Counted from the first letter of the stretch, positions 36,476 through 50,600 are shown. The stretch is DNA of 64,000 nt from Trochalopteron elliotii (GCA_024734555.1 JANPWX010000076.1:4913872-4977871), one strand, 5' to 3'. Program-made: numbers and translations. Notes: generated by a model not told the origin, from the sequence alone.

Positions 36476-39400
36476 TATGAAAAACTGAGACAGTAACACT
36501 AGAACACTCTATCAATGTACTACAAAAGTTAAAAATTGAGCTTTGTTTCCCCAGGAGAAAAGAACTTTCTGGCCTGAACTGTTACTTTAGAAATGCCTCA
36601 ATGTGGATGTTCCAGTTCAGTCATTATATTAGTGCAAACAAAATACAGAAACCTTTTTGTATCAGCATTTTTCTTCTCTCTTGAAAATACTGTTCTATGC
36701 AAGACACTGTTTAAGAAAATGCAACACAGAAAAGCAGATGTGCAAAGATAGGTATATGAAGGAGGTGAACACAACTCATCATCCCTTCACCACCAGCATT
36801 TTTAGTTCTCCCACGATGTCCACACTTCCTCTGTCTCTCTCAGGCTGCCAGGCCACACCACATCACACACAAATGCATGCACAGGAATAGGTGTGGCTGC
36901 ATGGCTGTGCAGGAAGCAACCAATATGAAATAGGACAGTTGTGTTGATAGCAATGGCAGGTTTGTGTGGGTGAAAGGAGAAGCATTTAGAAATCTAGGAC
37001 AACAGGAAACAATGGCTCATTAAAGCCATATGTAAGAAACAGACAGCTCATCTATTAAGTCATGATTCATTTGTGTGCCAAAGCCCTGTATCAAAACTCA
37101 GAGTAATTACTGTTGAGTCATGCAGACAAGGAGACGAGCTCAGAGCTGGCACAGGTATTGCCAAGAAGTGATACAGCAGCAATCACCTGGGGTGGGGAGA
37201 AGGGAGGTGCTGCTTCAAAATCTTGGGCAAGGCCAAACTCCATACAATGAGATCAAACTACCAGTGTTTATTTTAAAAGAAAATGTTTTCCATTCTGTTT
37301 GAATATGAAGAAAACCGTAAAAATATTACAAGCTACCTGCTTTTTGGTGTACAGATTGATATATTAGCTTCATTAGGAGTAAGCTGTCCTGCTATGTCTC
37401 TTTCTGATACATGCTGCCAGCTAAAGAAGGAACAGGTACTGTGGGAACAAGCAGAAGCAGAAGTGAGAAGGTCAGACTGTGCATTTCCATGCAAAGCTGG
37501 GCCTTTCTCTGGCTCTGGAGAGGCCCTGTCCATTCTGGACGTGACAATCTCCATGCAAAAACCTATCTGCTCACATTTTCTTGCTCTCCTTTGCATTGTG
37601 ACTTTGCAAAGCTATGAAATATGATTTATGCATGACATACAAGAAGGCTGGCTATGAGTCAGAGTCAAGATGCACAAGTTCATTCAATGGAATGTTCCAC
37701 ACTATACCTTTTATTATTTGAATTCACTGCCTTGGTTGAAAATTCTCCCACTGCTTTGCACAGCAAAGAAATAAAGCACAGAGTTAACTAAGGTACCTAA
37801 ATTAGCTGGGAACACAGCCACATGTCTTTAGGAGACTTGTTCTGACACAGTGAGGGATGAAATGAAGTGTGCTTTGGGGAGCTGGTAGCCCTCAGGAGAG
37901 TGCAAGATGTCAAAGTGTTTTGTCAGCACTGCCTAATGAATCGAGCATTTCCAGACATGCCCTGTGCAGCAGAGGATCAAAGCTGATGTAGTTGCAAGGG
38001 AGGGAAGTCTCATTCCCAGGCTGGAGAGTACTGCACTTCCTCCTTGACCTGTTGCTGCTCTCGTAATGTTCCTATGTGCCAGGATGGAGTCTGTCACTGT
38101 AGACCAGATTTTTGTGGATCTTCAGCATCTGTTCCTTTCTCTATCAGGAGTGTCACATTCCTGTTGGCTATTTAAACCAAAATTGACAGGCAGCCAGGTT
38201 CCTCCTACATGAGTTTATTGTGGCAGTTCCCCATTTTCGTCTTTAAAATGCATGGAATTCATAGAAATGCATAAACCTTGACACAATCATTTAAGTTAAA
38301 AAAATTAATACTTATGAAATATATAACATACTGGAAATAGAAAATATTAGATAGCACGATTTCTGCCTTGATGGTATCTAAGTGATTAAATACATTTTTG
38401 GGTAATAGATTTCCATAATTACTCTGAAAGATAAATTATTTTTTTCAGTCATTAGCTAAAATAGAACTGGTATTGTTATTTTGCAAGTAACTGTGAATTT
38501 GCAATCTTTGCTTAGGGAGTACTGATTTGAGATTTTGAGAAACCAGAAATGAAAAAAATGCAAAATAAAAAAAATCACTAAGAAGTCCTTCTATTTAGCT
38601 TTCATTACCCCTCTGTAGAAAGTTTATTCTGCTACAGGTGACTTTGGAAATGAGTCTGTTCTTGGAGAAGCCTAAAAAATCTTAGTCTCACCTGGAGACA
38701 GATAAAAGCTATAAAGCTGAGGGTAGGGCAGAAATCCATTTGTTGGACTAATACTCTAGGCTTCTTTATTTATTCTTATTTATTGGACTTCTACTCTAGA
38801 CTTCTAATCTCTTTGTTCCCTTAATAAATAGAATGGTCTAATTTGAACATATCCGAAATCCCTGAAAATATGTGTAGAAGGACTGTGGAAAGGTAGATCA
38901 TCTTTGCTATATTACAGATAATTGGTGCAGTTTGTTATCTCTGTATTGTTTATCATCTGTGTATATTATCTATGAAAGTGGTAGCTAAGAGAAGTTATGA
39001 GGATTTTTTTTTAATAAACCTTCTCCATTTAAGCTGTATTCAAAAGAGTAATGCTTTATATTTTCAATGTTCAAAATGTGTTTCAAATAATCCCAAATAA
39101 CATTGCTCATGAAGACCTTTCATCTCACTAAATTAATGAAGAGTTTCTGACTTTTAAGCTATTCAAGAATGCATTATCTTGTTTTCATAATCTTTTTTCT
39201 GTTAGAAAAGTGGGTGTCATGTGAGTCATTTCTTTTTGAGTTGCATAAGCCAGACTTGTGTATGACAGCCAAATTTACTTCCCAATTAATATAAATAACA
39301 CAAATAGATACTTTCCTTAGAAAAAAAAAAAAAAGACTCCAAACAAAAAAACCAACTTGCTATAGAGTTCATAATATAATATATCACTCAGATAATAAGG

Positions 39401-39679
39401 GTACCAAAAAATTGCTACCTAGCGTGTGCTAAGATATACAGCATTTCACATATAATCTGACAAGAGATATATGGTCTCAAACATTTAAATAAACAAGATT
39501 TTCATCCAAGAAAGAGAAGGTAAATTGTACAAACAACCTTGGCAGAAAATTCGGAATGGTCAATTCTTGTTTCAAGATGAAAGCATTCAAAATATTAACA
39601 GCAGGAAGAAAGTTTTCAGTAAGAAGAAACTTCAACAACCTTTTAAAAATGGCAAATTAGTGCAATGAAAGAGGCGTGG

Positions 39680-40020
39680 TCCTGAGAGCAGTAATGGGCC
39701 TGACAGTCCCTGCCCACCTCCCTGGGTGTCCCTGCCCAGCACCTCATGCTAGCCCCCTGGAGCCACCATTCCCTGCTCCAGTGATGCTGTGGCAGAGCTG
39801 GTCTCCAGCCCCCCACAGCCATGCCTGGCTTGGCCATGGGTCTTGCTGAGCTGGGCCCCACATCCTGGCCTGGCCACAGCCCAACTGGGGCTGCCTCAGT
39901 TTCCCTGCTGCTCCTGGCTGGGGCAGTGGGGTGGGCCCTGGCTCCCAGACCCTTCCCTGCCAGACCCCTGGGGACTCCCTGCCACTCCATCCCCAGAGAA
40001 CTGTCCTGGGTGCCAGAATA
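39680..40020. other. GC-rich, CpG-poor block of unknown nature
   Basis: About 340 bp at roughly 65-68 percent GC with sharp edges against AT-rich flanks, yet with very few CpG dinucleotides. It is made of CCTGCC, GGCTGG and CCCAG words. Frames are open on both strands for about 110-130 codons, but the products are low-complexity Pro/Ala/Gly/Ser and match no family I know. Likely an old methylated GC-rich repeat, such as the 5' region of a retroelement; not a CpG-island promoter. Confidence 0.4.
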
Positions 40021-40449
40021 GGATGGCTGCATCATACGGCTGCTTTCAGTTCTGCAAAAGCATACACCTACAATCCTTGGCCAGATTTCTTCACAGTGCT
40101 TTTATTTTTAATCAACAAATTTATGTTTAAAACACAAACACATTAGAAAGCCTGCCTTTCTGAGGTAAAGAGCATATACATGCCAATGCTGGAAAGGCAG
40201 GGATTTCCCATCCTTCCCCTCAATCAGAGGAACAGCAGATTTTGAGACTGTTTCCTGACCAGTACCAGGTACCTTCATAATATGTGGTTAATAATGTATT
40301 TTTAATTTCCAACTTAATGTGTATTTAACCTCCAAAAAACTTCCAGTAGGTATGTCAAATGAATCACAATGTTCAAGGCTTGCCTGGTGCTTCTAACACA
40401 AATTAGAAAGAACTACAGGGAAAGCAGAAGCAAGTAAAAACTGTAAAAT

Positions 40450-41835
40450 AGAACAACACTCAAGTGCCCCAGGAGCAGCCTCAGAATGAGTGGAAGGATG
40501 GGATGCCACAGTTGCTTTCCATACTTGGGCCAGTGCCACACAATACATCCTCATCCCATGGGTTAACTTCTGATTCCAGCTCAATCTCTTGTCAGTGAGG
40601 TCCCCCTCTGCAAACCTATTTTCCACCCAGTCAGTGTCCCAGTTGCAAGGTTGTGCAATGTTTTCACATCCAGGGTGCAAGATACTGCATTAATTTTTGG
40701 TGAGCTTCTTGAGGTTTGTCTTTATGAGATCTCCAGCCTAACAACATTCCTTTTCAAGGCAACCCTGTCCTCCAGCACACAGGTTGTTCCTCCCACTTTG
40801 GTGTTATCTGTCAATTTGTTGAGGGTGTGTTCTACTCTATCATCCCAGTCATCAATAGACATCAATGTTGAACAGTTTTGACCCCAGCATCAGTCCCTGG
40901 GAAACGCTATTAATAACTAGACGCCAATTTTACTATGAACATTGAGCATGAGCTCATTTCTGCACCCATGTTACACTACGTGTCTGGAAGAAACCTCCTC
41001 AGTTTGTCTCTTAAGATGTTGTCAGAGAATGTGGCAAAGATCTTGCTAAAGTCAGGGTCAATGATACCTACTGCTCTCCCATTGTTCACAAGGCCAGCCA
41101 TTTCACCACAGAAAATGCTAACCAGGCATGATTTGTTGTTCATAAATCCATTAGGGCCATTCACAGTCCTTTTCTGGGCCTTCATGCACTTGGAAACGGC
41201 TTCCAGTTAATTTGCTCCATAAACTTTCCCAGGAACTGACTTGGGGCTAAGTGTCCTGTAGTTGTCCTGTAGGTAGAGCTTCCTTTGTGCACATACGAAA
41301 GTGCCTTTTCCTCGTCACTGGGAAATTCCCCTAACCATCACTGTCTTTCAAAGCTGATGGAGCCTGGTTCTGCAATACAGTCAGCCTGTTACCTCAGCAT
41401 GCAGTCTGCTATCTACCCATGTATATCTCTACATTCAAAGTGCTTAAGTGGGCCGTAACTATATCCTCTTTCAGTATGGTAGTGTATCTCTCCCTCAAAC
41501 TCAATCAGTCAGCAGAGACCTAGAGATACTCAGTAAAGATTGAGGTGAAGAAGGTACTTTTCATGGTTTTTGTGTTCTTTTTCAACTACCCCATTCAGCA
41601 GTCAGTCTTGCTGACAAGGTACCTACAGCAAATGCTTTTTACATTTCTCACCAGGTTTAAATCCAGCTGAGCTTTGACTTTCCCCTGCATGCCTGGGCAA
41701 TGCCTCTGCACTCCTCCCATGTAACCTGGCCCCACTACCACCTTATGTGCACTTCAGCTTCAGTGATGTGCCCTGCTCTCAACCAAGCTGGCTCCCAGTC
41801 TTGCTAGATTCCCTGCTTAAACATATTCAGGAGTT
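40450..41835 (-). mobile_element. CR1 LINE, decayed ORF2 fragment (linker plus reverse transcriptase)
   Basis: On the minus strand, from right to left, successive frames read KVKAQLDLNLVRNVK (near 41650; the endonuclease-RT linker), then YRTLSPKSVPGKV (near 41240). Next come LEAVSKCMKAQKRTV, GFMNNKSCLV, and MAGLVNNGRAV with DFSKIFATFSDNIL (near 41050-41100). These line up with CR1 reverse-transcriptase blocks (YRPVSLTSVPGKV, GFTKGKSCL, GRAVDVVYLDFSKAFDTVSHNIL). Stops and frameshifts break it repeatedly, and the left end becomes unrecognisable below about 40450. It is an inactive internal fragment without a CR1 3' tail. Confidence 0.85.
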
Positions 41836-43876
41836 TTGGACAAAAAACCCCTATTAACTTGTTATATACAAGCTTTTTGGTTATAAAACATGTAGACATT
41901 AGCAACAGTTATTTTTGAATAGCTTTGATGTGCACAAGTCAAGAATATATCTTCTTTTTCTTCCAAACTCATCAATAACAATAATTCTAAAAAAAAAAAG
42001 ACAATACCTATCTAAAATGTTTCTTCTTCCCAGATTCCTCATATTCATTTCTTACAACCAAGTATCTAAGTCTTTCCTGTTTCCTCTGTACAGATGTATA
42101 AAGTACATGCCACCAGCCTGTGTAAGTAAAACATGATAAGTCATCCAAGTAACACGCCTCTACAATAATCATCTTAACTATTTTATAGACTGTTAAAAAT
42201 TCAAATTGTTAACTGTTTTATCTTCATTAGTCATCTATTTGATTTTATTCTTGTCTTTTATTCTGATACATCTTGTATTCTAATACAACTAATGTGTTTT
42301 TATATACCTAATATGTTCTAATACACCATAGTGCAGATACAAGAGTTGTGCTCTTAAAAGCTATTGAGTCACTAATTGGTAGAATCATGCACATTTTTAT
42401 GTTTTGTTACAACATCATAAGTCAAACACAAATGACATCCCCTCATTTACTGCTTTGACTTCTGTGTAAAATGAAAAAATCGTGACAAAACTTGCAAAAA
42501 AAAAAATCCAAAACATTTTCTTACAAGAATTGGAAAATACCATAGAAACCAAATCACATGAATCATGAGATAACATAAAATTATGTTTCAGCTCTCTTAT
42601 TGTCTGTGTTTATGACATGAAGGTTTTTCACCCTATGAACTGTAAATCTCTTTAACCATGCATTCTGCTTTTCATCATCTTCTCACATGTCACAGACTGA
42701 GCAGGAGGAGGATGTGTCACCGTGAAAGTTACACAGGTAGCACTTAAGTAAGGACAGAAATTGGGAAGATTAATTTTTCATAAGTGATGTGTGATGACTC
42801 AGTGCTTCTGTTTGGAACTACTCCACCTTTGAGATGAGAGCATGACAGAGAAACTGTGTCTCCCATCCAAGTGCCCATGGCCAGGCTTGAATTCTGCTTT
42901 TGGCTCTGCTGTGTCACATTGACCCTAACCCAAACAGTCCTGGAGGTGTAAAGGAAGCGTTTCAACCTAACCACCCCACTCCCAAGAGTGATAGCAATTT
43001 ATGAATGAGTCAGATGTAATTTCTTTAAAAGATACATAGAATAAGTGTGTTGCAAAATGTTACAAAATCCAGATACTTTCACAATGTAAGCTTGTAGCTG
43101 CAAGTCTGTACCAGAGCTAAAAGACACATGGATGTAGCAGTCAGCCTCCTGAATCCCCTGTGTTTGTATGAAGGGAGGGTCACTGCCAGTCAGCCTAGAG
43201 ATGCCTCATTTGGATTCCCACTGCAGGTCTTGAGGCATAAATGTAAACTGTTTAGTAAACTAATATTGGAAACTTCAGTCTCTCACACCTGCATGTGCTT
43301 TGGTAAACATCAAGGATGTATAAAACAGAGCTAGAAATGGATTATCATCAGATGTATTAATGGCCAAGTCTTTGAAATTAAAATCTCAAAAAAGAAAAAA
43401 GAAAATGTATGTTTGTCAACTGCAGTGGGTATCTAAGACTGGCCAATAAGGACAAGTTTTTTTCCTATGTGCTCTTAAGAAAAGTATGAAGCAATTATTT
43501 GCGGAGTGTTACTTATTGTATTTATGGTTATTGAGGCTACTGAAACTGTAAGGTATGTTCACCCACATTTTTTTCTACTTTCTCATACTGATGCATCCCA
43601 GATCTCATCACTCACTATGCACAGAGCTGAGGGACACCAGCCCAAGCTGTGGATTCTCGTGGAGGAGCCAAGGACATGAAGGCTCAACACTACAAGGATT
43701 TTCCAGAAATCATGACCCTAAATAATGTCAAAGTGCACATATGCTTTTGGAAGCAGAGGACTGCACTCATGTTATGAAACTCAGGATGAATATTCATGTA
43801 TATTTGGTCCAGCAGGAATCTGGATTCCCTGAAGATGCATGAGGTGGATTTCTAGCCTTCTTGTCCTCCTTGCAGG

Positions 43877-44300
43877 ATTAATACTCAACTTCTTCAAAGT
43901 ATTAAAGTGGGAGCCCTATATCCATAACTTTCCAGAGTCGGATCAGCAGAGCTTACGCTGGTGTCGCTCACTGGAGGCTGACAATGGGACATTGGCACCA
44001 TGTCCATGTCACCTGGGCAGGAAGTGATGCAGATGAGAGGCAGGTGCCAGGATTCCACATGAAGCCCAAGTGCCTGGACCCTCAGCCTGCAGCAGCACAT
44101 GCTGGGTATTTGGTTCTCTGCTGTTACACTGAAGTGGGACAATCCTTGCTTCCTAAAACCCTCACCTGTTTTTCACCTTGGATTCAGAGTGTTTCACACT
44201 GCTCAGAGAGCCAGACAATTCCAGGGAAGGCTGATCTTGCTGATGCTGCTGTGCCTGTACAGGACCAAGAACATGCATGAACAATAAAGCTGCTGATCCC
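43877..44300 (+). other. GC-richer segment resembling a terminal exon or LTR remnant
   Basis: A pyrimidine-rich acceptor-like TCCTCCTTGCAG ends at 43876. About 400 bp of roughly 50 percent GC follow, with open frames of 82-98 codons on both strands, and then AACAATAAAGC (polyadenylation signal at 44283-44288). This is the layout of a last exon of a non-coding RNA, but also of an old LTR with its R-region signal. No homology recognised. Confidence 0.25.
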
Positions 44301-44616
44301 AGAAAGTGCCAGAATGATGATGTGCTCCATTAGCTCATCCAGTCGAAAAAGTGAGGATGGTGTGAAGCATCTTGGCTGAGATGGTGCTGAGCCCTGTGGC
44401 AGTAGAGCCAAGGGCCAAGTTTACCTTGCAGGCTAACTTGCACACTGACTGAATGGCCCCAGAGACATAATCTTGATACACATCACTTATTTATCAGAAA
44501 ATAAATTTATAAAGGATTCCATAAAATTACACTTCATTTATCTGTAGAAATTTTTCTGAGTTGTTACTACAATGAAACTAAGCATGGTGAGGGGAACATC
44601 AGTGGTCCCAAGAATA

Positions 44617-44652
44617 CAAAAAAAAAAAAAATATTAAAAAAAAAAAGGGGGC
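44617..44652 (+). repeat. A-rich low-complexity tract
   Basis: Two A-runs of 11-14 nt separated by TATT and followed by a short G-run. Confidence 0.9.
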
Positions 44653-47600
44653 AAAAAAACAACCCTCCTGTCTTAAAAGCTCCATGCTGTTCTAGTGGTG
44701 GTGAAGAAATGGTTTGGGTTTTGGTTTTTGTTTTTACAAGGCAAATTAATATTAAACTAAGCAGATCCATCAGAGTTGTAATGTATCCCTGTAGTTTAAA
44801 GTATACAAAAAAGTAAAGCAATTGACCTAACAGTGTTCTTTCAATTTTATACTAATTTTGATTTATAAGAACCAACTGTGTTGGCTCCAAGGCACTGCTA
44901 GAAATTAATAAGCCATTTGGAAAACTTGAAATGACTACATGAAGCAGAGAGCAGTAAAAGAATGGGGTTTGGATCTGAAACATGAAGGGGTTTTAGATGC
45001 TTTAAATGAAAACTCACTCAGCAGTACCATCTGAACCCCTCTTTGCTTCAGTGTGTTTTCTGCCTAAAAGACTAACTTTTTTGCTAAATCCATGGATGCC
45101 TAGATTTCCATCCTAAAGATCTCCATACAATCCTCTGTGGTGCTCCACACTTAAGACTCTCAAGAGTCTGTCCTCTACCTCTCTTAATGCATGACCCATC
45201 TGAAAGTCCTTCTAAAGCACTGTCAGTGTTTTTTTCCTAAGCCTTGGTACCTGTCCTCCTAGTCCAGGTGGCTTCTTTCTTATCTTGCTGGTTTCAGTCC
45301 TGTTTTTAGGATCTACATAAATACCTACAGGCTGAAAATGAGCTAATGAAGAGTTTGGAGAATTAAAATCAAGGTGTAGCTAATCCCCATCAATGCTTTT
45401 ACGTGCCTTAAAGTCTTTGGGCATGTCTGTTTTTACCAGAACAATTCTTGAGGCTCCTACAGTTGTTCTTTTTTGTGCAGTAAAATGGGCATCTCATTAC
45501 TTAAAACTGTTTGGATCAGCCTGCTAGTAGTCTTTCCATCTAAATCCCATTCCAGTGTGCAGATACAGAAGATGTTTACTAGAATCATGTCTTTATCTTA
45601 CATCAAGTTTTATTAGAAGTTGCATTATGAAAAGTTCTTCTGTGGCTCTGAGTTCTGATTTCTCAGACATAAGTAGTTTTCATAGTCCAGACTTTTTTTA
45701 ATATTAAAAAATGTGATTTTGTCATATTCTTAGTCTTGATTTTCTGGCATAATTTGACTTCCAGAGAATAATTGGCAGCTAGAAGGCAATGTTTCTAGTG
45801 TAAATATTTCTCATAAAATGATGTCCTTTCTTCACTGTTTCATTTCCCTTTTACACCCTTCATATTCATTATTCTCCCCTCTTCTTGATTTTCCTTTAAA
45901 TGCATTTTCCTGAAAACATGGCAATACTGCCAAGGGAATCTTTGCTTTTCTTGCCATTGCATTGTACCTCTGATTTTAGGTATCCTCATAAAACAGATAG
46001 AATATTTGTGCTGAAGAGCAGAGACCAACAGAAACATGAATGTCACCAGAAATATCACCAGAAATCAAATCTTCATTTAAATGCTCTTGGTCGAGGAACA
46101 ACAAACGGAATGAGGAGGAAAATTCCTATTGTCTAACCATGCTTCCATAAAGGTTTTATTAAGTTTATTTTTGCCCCCACATCCAAGTTGTTTCAGTTTA
46201 GCTTTAAAAATTGAATGTGCTTTCTTATATATTTAAATTACTACAGTGCTTAGTTTAGGTCTCAGCTGCAGGCAGATGAGCAATTCTAATGCTACAAGGA
46301 CAAAAAAACATGTATGGAGACAGAGAAGGTTAAAATTAGATGGGCTGTTTGCTACTTGTCACATGCTGTTTTAGATTGCATTGGCAGCTCCATGTATTCT
46401 ATACTATAAAAAGATTAGTCAAAGCCAATGAAAGGAAAACATTGAAATTGTAACACACTGAAAGGGAAAAAGAAAAATAGCTGTGTACCATTAACAATCC
46501 AAATATTTACTCTCAAGCACTTTTAAAAAAATCTTTTTATTGGTGTTTTGCCCACTTCATAAAAATTACAAAGTTACACCATTTAATTATAGGCCAAAGA
46601 ATAAAAAAGAAGAAAAAAAAAGTGAATATATTAGAGTACAACTCTTCCACAGAAAGGATAAATAGTTAAAATTAATGTGCATGATCATCAATGGAAATTC
46701 AAGGTTTGAATGACTGATTCTAATAAAGAGATGTGTACAGTAGGACAAATCATAGTGACACATGATTACATTAAACAGACACAGTAAATCTCTCACAGCA
46801 CCTGTAGTTTATAACTCAGAGAATTGGGAGGGACTGGGGCAGAATCTTGACCTGACAGAATTCTAGCTGCTTGATAAGGTTGATTTAGTTAGAAAATAAT
46901 TCCAAATATTAGGGAAAATATTTCACATTCCCATCCTATATGTAAATAATAAAGCAAACATAAAAGTGTTTTGAGATCATAGTTTTATCTAATTTTCTAT
47001 CTTTCCTGAATTAAAAAGTCTAGCATTATATTGTGACTCTTGAAATACATGGATTTTAGTAACACTTGATTAACACATTAAAAAATGAAGAGTAATTTCT
47101 TTGATTATTGGATGATATTTCAGAAATCAAGTATTAAAGTATTTGTGATAGTTACCTATAAGGTTTTTTTAATTATCAATTTTTACTACTGCAGGAAAAA
47201 AAAGTTGGGTCAAATGTTTTAATGAAAAGTTTTCGCCAAAAGGAAGGAATGTTTTTTGATGTAAAAAACCCTAGTAGATAATTCAGAAATACAGAATCAC
47301 TTTGCATATGCATTTTTAAATTATTTAATATCTTTCTAAGTCTTATTTTTCAAAACCATTCTTTTTTTAAGAATGTTTTCTGCATTTTTCTTTCCACAAG
47401 GATGAATCAGCTATTTGAAAAAACTTTTTTTAACTACATTTATAAATGGGTTACAAGTAAATTTTATATATACATTTAATTCTGGCTTTTTCTAGTAGGC
47501 GGAAATAGCCAGATATTTCTATGTAAAGTCCACATTTAATCAGAATGTATAGTCAGAAGAAAGGCATACTGTACTCAGTGCAGTGAAAATTCAATTTCAA

Positions 47601-50600
47601 AATTCAATCAGTTCAGATTTCAGTCAGTGAACAGATAAATAAATTAGTTTCATGTAAAAACAAAACAAAACTAATAAAGCAGGCTGGGAATCCATTATTG
47701 GCTGCACCAAATCCCCTCGTAAAGAGCTTTCCATGAATAAAAGTTGTAGGTCTTGCCTGAACAATTAGAGACTTTAAGGACAAGACTGAAAAGGAGTCAC
47801 AGTGAGAAGAAGAAATTGTAAAAGGTCAGATTAGTACTGTGTTGAAGAAAAAGAGTTTACTGAATTTGCATCGTTTGACAGAAGAGACCTTTTTTTCTAT
47901 GATGTTCAGACAGTGCAGGGAAATGGAAGAGGGTATTACAGATTGTTCCCACTACCCTTTTTATATGCTATGAAGCCAGATCCTTACTCAGGTGGACTCT
48001 TTCAATGCTCAGGAGGAAGGTGGGGTCTAAAGATGAATAATGATATCTAACATGGATTTCAAAGTTAACTCCTTACATGCTGACTGGTTACTACTACTTA
48101 AATGGGCAATGAGAATAGTGTGAAAATATACTCTTAGTCATAAATACATACAACATTTTTTAAACTGAAAGTAATAAACTGATAAAGGGATTAGAATAAT
48201 AAACAGAGGAATAATTGCTCTGTTTACCAGGGTACAGTGTACTCTTTCTAAAACATCCTACCTCGAATAGTAAACAGTTTCAGAAGCTTCAAAAATATCT
48301 AAATGAGAAACGGGAAATATCCAAGATTCAGAAAGGGAAAATGGTAAGAAATTACTTAAGTAGTTACTGATCAGCAAACTGATAACACAGTCTTCAACTG
48401 CATATATCAGGTTCCCTATTTACCATTGCATTACATAATCTAACCAACATATCTTAAAATATGTGCATGGTCAAGATTAGCAGATGGCCATCTTTCTCTG
48501 CTCAGAAATGCCTTCAAAAGCTGGTCTCTGAATAGCAGTTGGCAGGAAAAATGTGCAGATGGCTGAAGTAACTTTAATATACATCCATTACTGATGTATA
48601 TTAAATGGAATAGATAATTACACATCATAATCACTGATGATTAATTACAAAAAACAGACAAAAAATATATATGTTACATATGTTAGTTCTTCAAGTGGAC
48701 TGCTAAGGCAGCTGGGCATTAAATAAAAAGATTAAAACCCAAATTAGTTATGCTGTTGGCAAAAACAAAACCAAGGAAAAAATCCATAATTAATCAATCA
48801 GTTGCTCAATACAACAGATATCTCTTGCACTGTACCCTGAAGGTCAATCGTCTGTGACTCTGATGGCATGTCAAGAAGAATGATTTGCTTCAGCTGAAAA
48901 GAAGTCTGCCCATAATTGAAATATAATCAGTCTGTATTAAATTTAGATCCCCGTTTTACCCTCAGAAAAACAAGAGACAATCTGTATTGTGTACCTACAG
49001 GCATAATAAAGAAGATAACAATTAGGCGTGTATCAGAGAGCTGAAACAGCTTTAGGCTACCTATGGTTGGACTGCAAAGATATAGCAGTGATTCCTAAAA
49101 CCATTCAAAACAGTCATGGAGGTCATTATACTACAAGTTGCATTCTGGACTGGTGTATCTTCTATAGCACTATGTCAGCACTGCAGAACAAACAGACTTC
49201 TATCCTTTACCTTGGCCTACTGGCCTCCACACCAATGCTGCCTAATGCCAACATCACGCACCCCTTTTGGGTCCTCAGAATCCTCTTTCAGGCTGCTATT
49301 AGTGGTGTCAGAGTTTGTGTGTCCTTTTAATGTAATGGAGTACTTCCCCCAAATTGCTGAATCTACACAGAGATCAAACACAACATCAGCATTGAGGTGA
49401 TACTTCAGCTAAAATAATTTCCTTTTTTGATGAGAGGCTCATACTGTACTATCTACATCCTTACTGAAATACATGTTAATAGAGAACAAGGGAAAACATG
49501 GGGATAAATAAAACAGTGTCTTTCACTAAACTTTTATTAGAGGAAGTTTCAAAAGACTATGCCATGTTTCCTTTTTCAGTAAGGATGTTCCCCTTTCCCT
49601 TTAACAATCAAACACCAATTATACTCATCAAAAAGGAATCTAATGTGTCTGCACTATCTTGTTTATTATATCTTTTTTTCTGTGGCATTGTAATTACTGT
49701 AGCATCTGAGCATAGCATCAGCAATGAGTTTTACCCTAGTGTGATGAACAGCACATTGATCACTGACATGAACCTCAACCCAAGTCCATTTCAAATGTTT
49801 ACGCACATCTTCCTGGTGACCAGCATCAATTATTAACTCTATTGTTGTCACTACAGAAGTGACATATGCAGACCCTGAATATTTTTCAACAAATAACCCT
49901 ATCCTGGTCCCATAGGATTCCTGAGTCTGAGTTTGCAATGGATTTTTCACATAAAACTCTGAAAAGGCAGAGGAGTGGATTAAGATAGTGCACACAGGAG
50001 CTGCCAGAAGAAAAAGATAGTTGGGTAAAAAGAGCCATGGTACTTACCTGTCTACAGACAACATATTCTTCCTACAGGAAAATCATGTTTCAGTAATTGT
50101 AACGCTATCAAACTGTTCTAAAGACTATTGAAGGCAAAGACTCCACTCTGCTTCAGGCTTAATTGTGTTTTGGGTTTCCTTGACTGTAGTTTCTAGGCAT
50201 ACCTATATTGAAATTATGTGTTTTAAAAGTATTTGGAAAACTGTGAAATATCTTCACTTTCTCAACTTACTGTGTCTCATAGCTATTTTTTTTTTTCTAT
50301 TATTGTTTTAGGAAAATACCAGCTCATCATTTCAAAACCAGCTGTCTTATTGAACAATTTTACTCTAAAATGCTGGATGAATGAGTTTGAGATATGATTT
50401 CAGTGGATTGCATCTGACTAAGTGGACCTATGGTTTATAGCAATACTGCATAAGAGTAATTGTACATGAATGACACATTTTTCTGATGTACTTTTGTAGT
50501 GTTCCAATTTGTTCAACTGCCAGATGATAGAAAAATAAAACTACCAGGATATGGAGAGGAGAAACTGAAGTGGGTATTTAAATTCCTTGGACTGTATTAT

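Larger units (their letters stand above)
20446..39679. other. Long intergenic stretch, no gene seen
   Basis: About 19 kb of AT-rich sequence without a supported gene. It includes a (TTA)n microsatellite (22013-22031), a G/T-rich stretch (27917-27990), a 28-bp perfect palindrome (30192-30219), a hairpin (35518-35544), a short degenerate tandem repeat (36405-36475) and an A-run (39321-39334). Conserved non-coding elements such as cartilage enhancers could lie here but cannot be recognised by eye. Confidence 0.5.

Noticed and set aside
39643..40146. Open frames of 66-130 codons across the GC-rich block
   Set aside because: Same composition effect; several frames on both strands are open at once and none has protein-like features.
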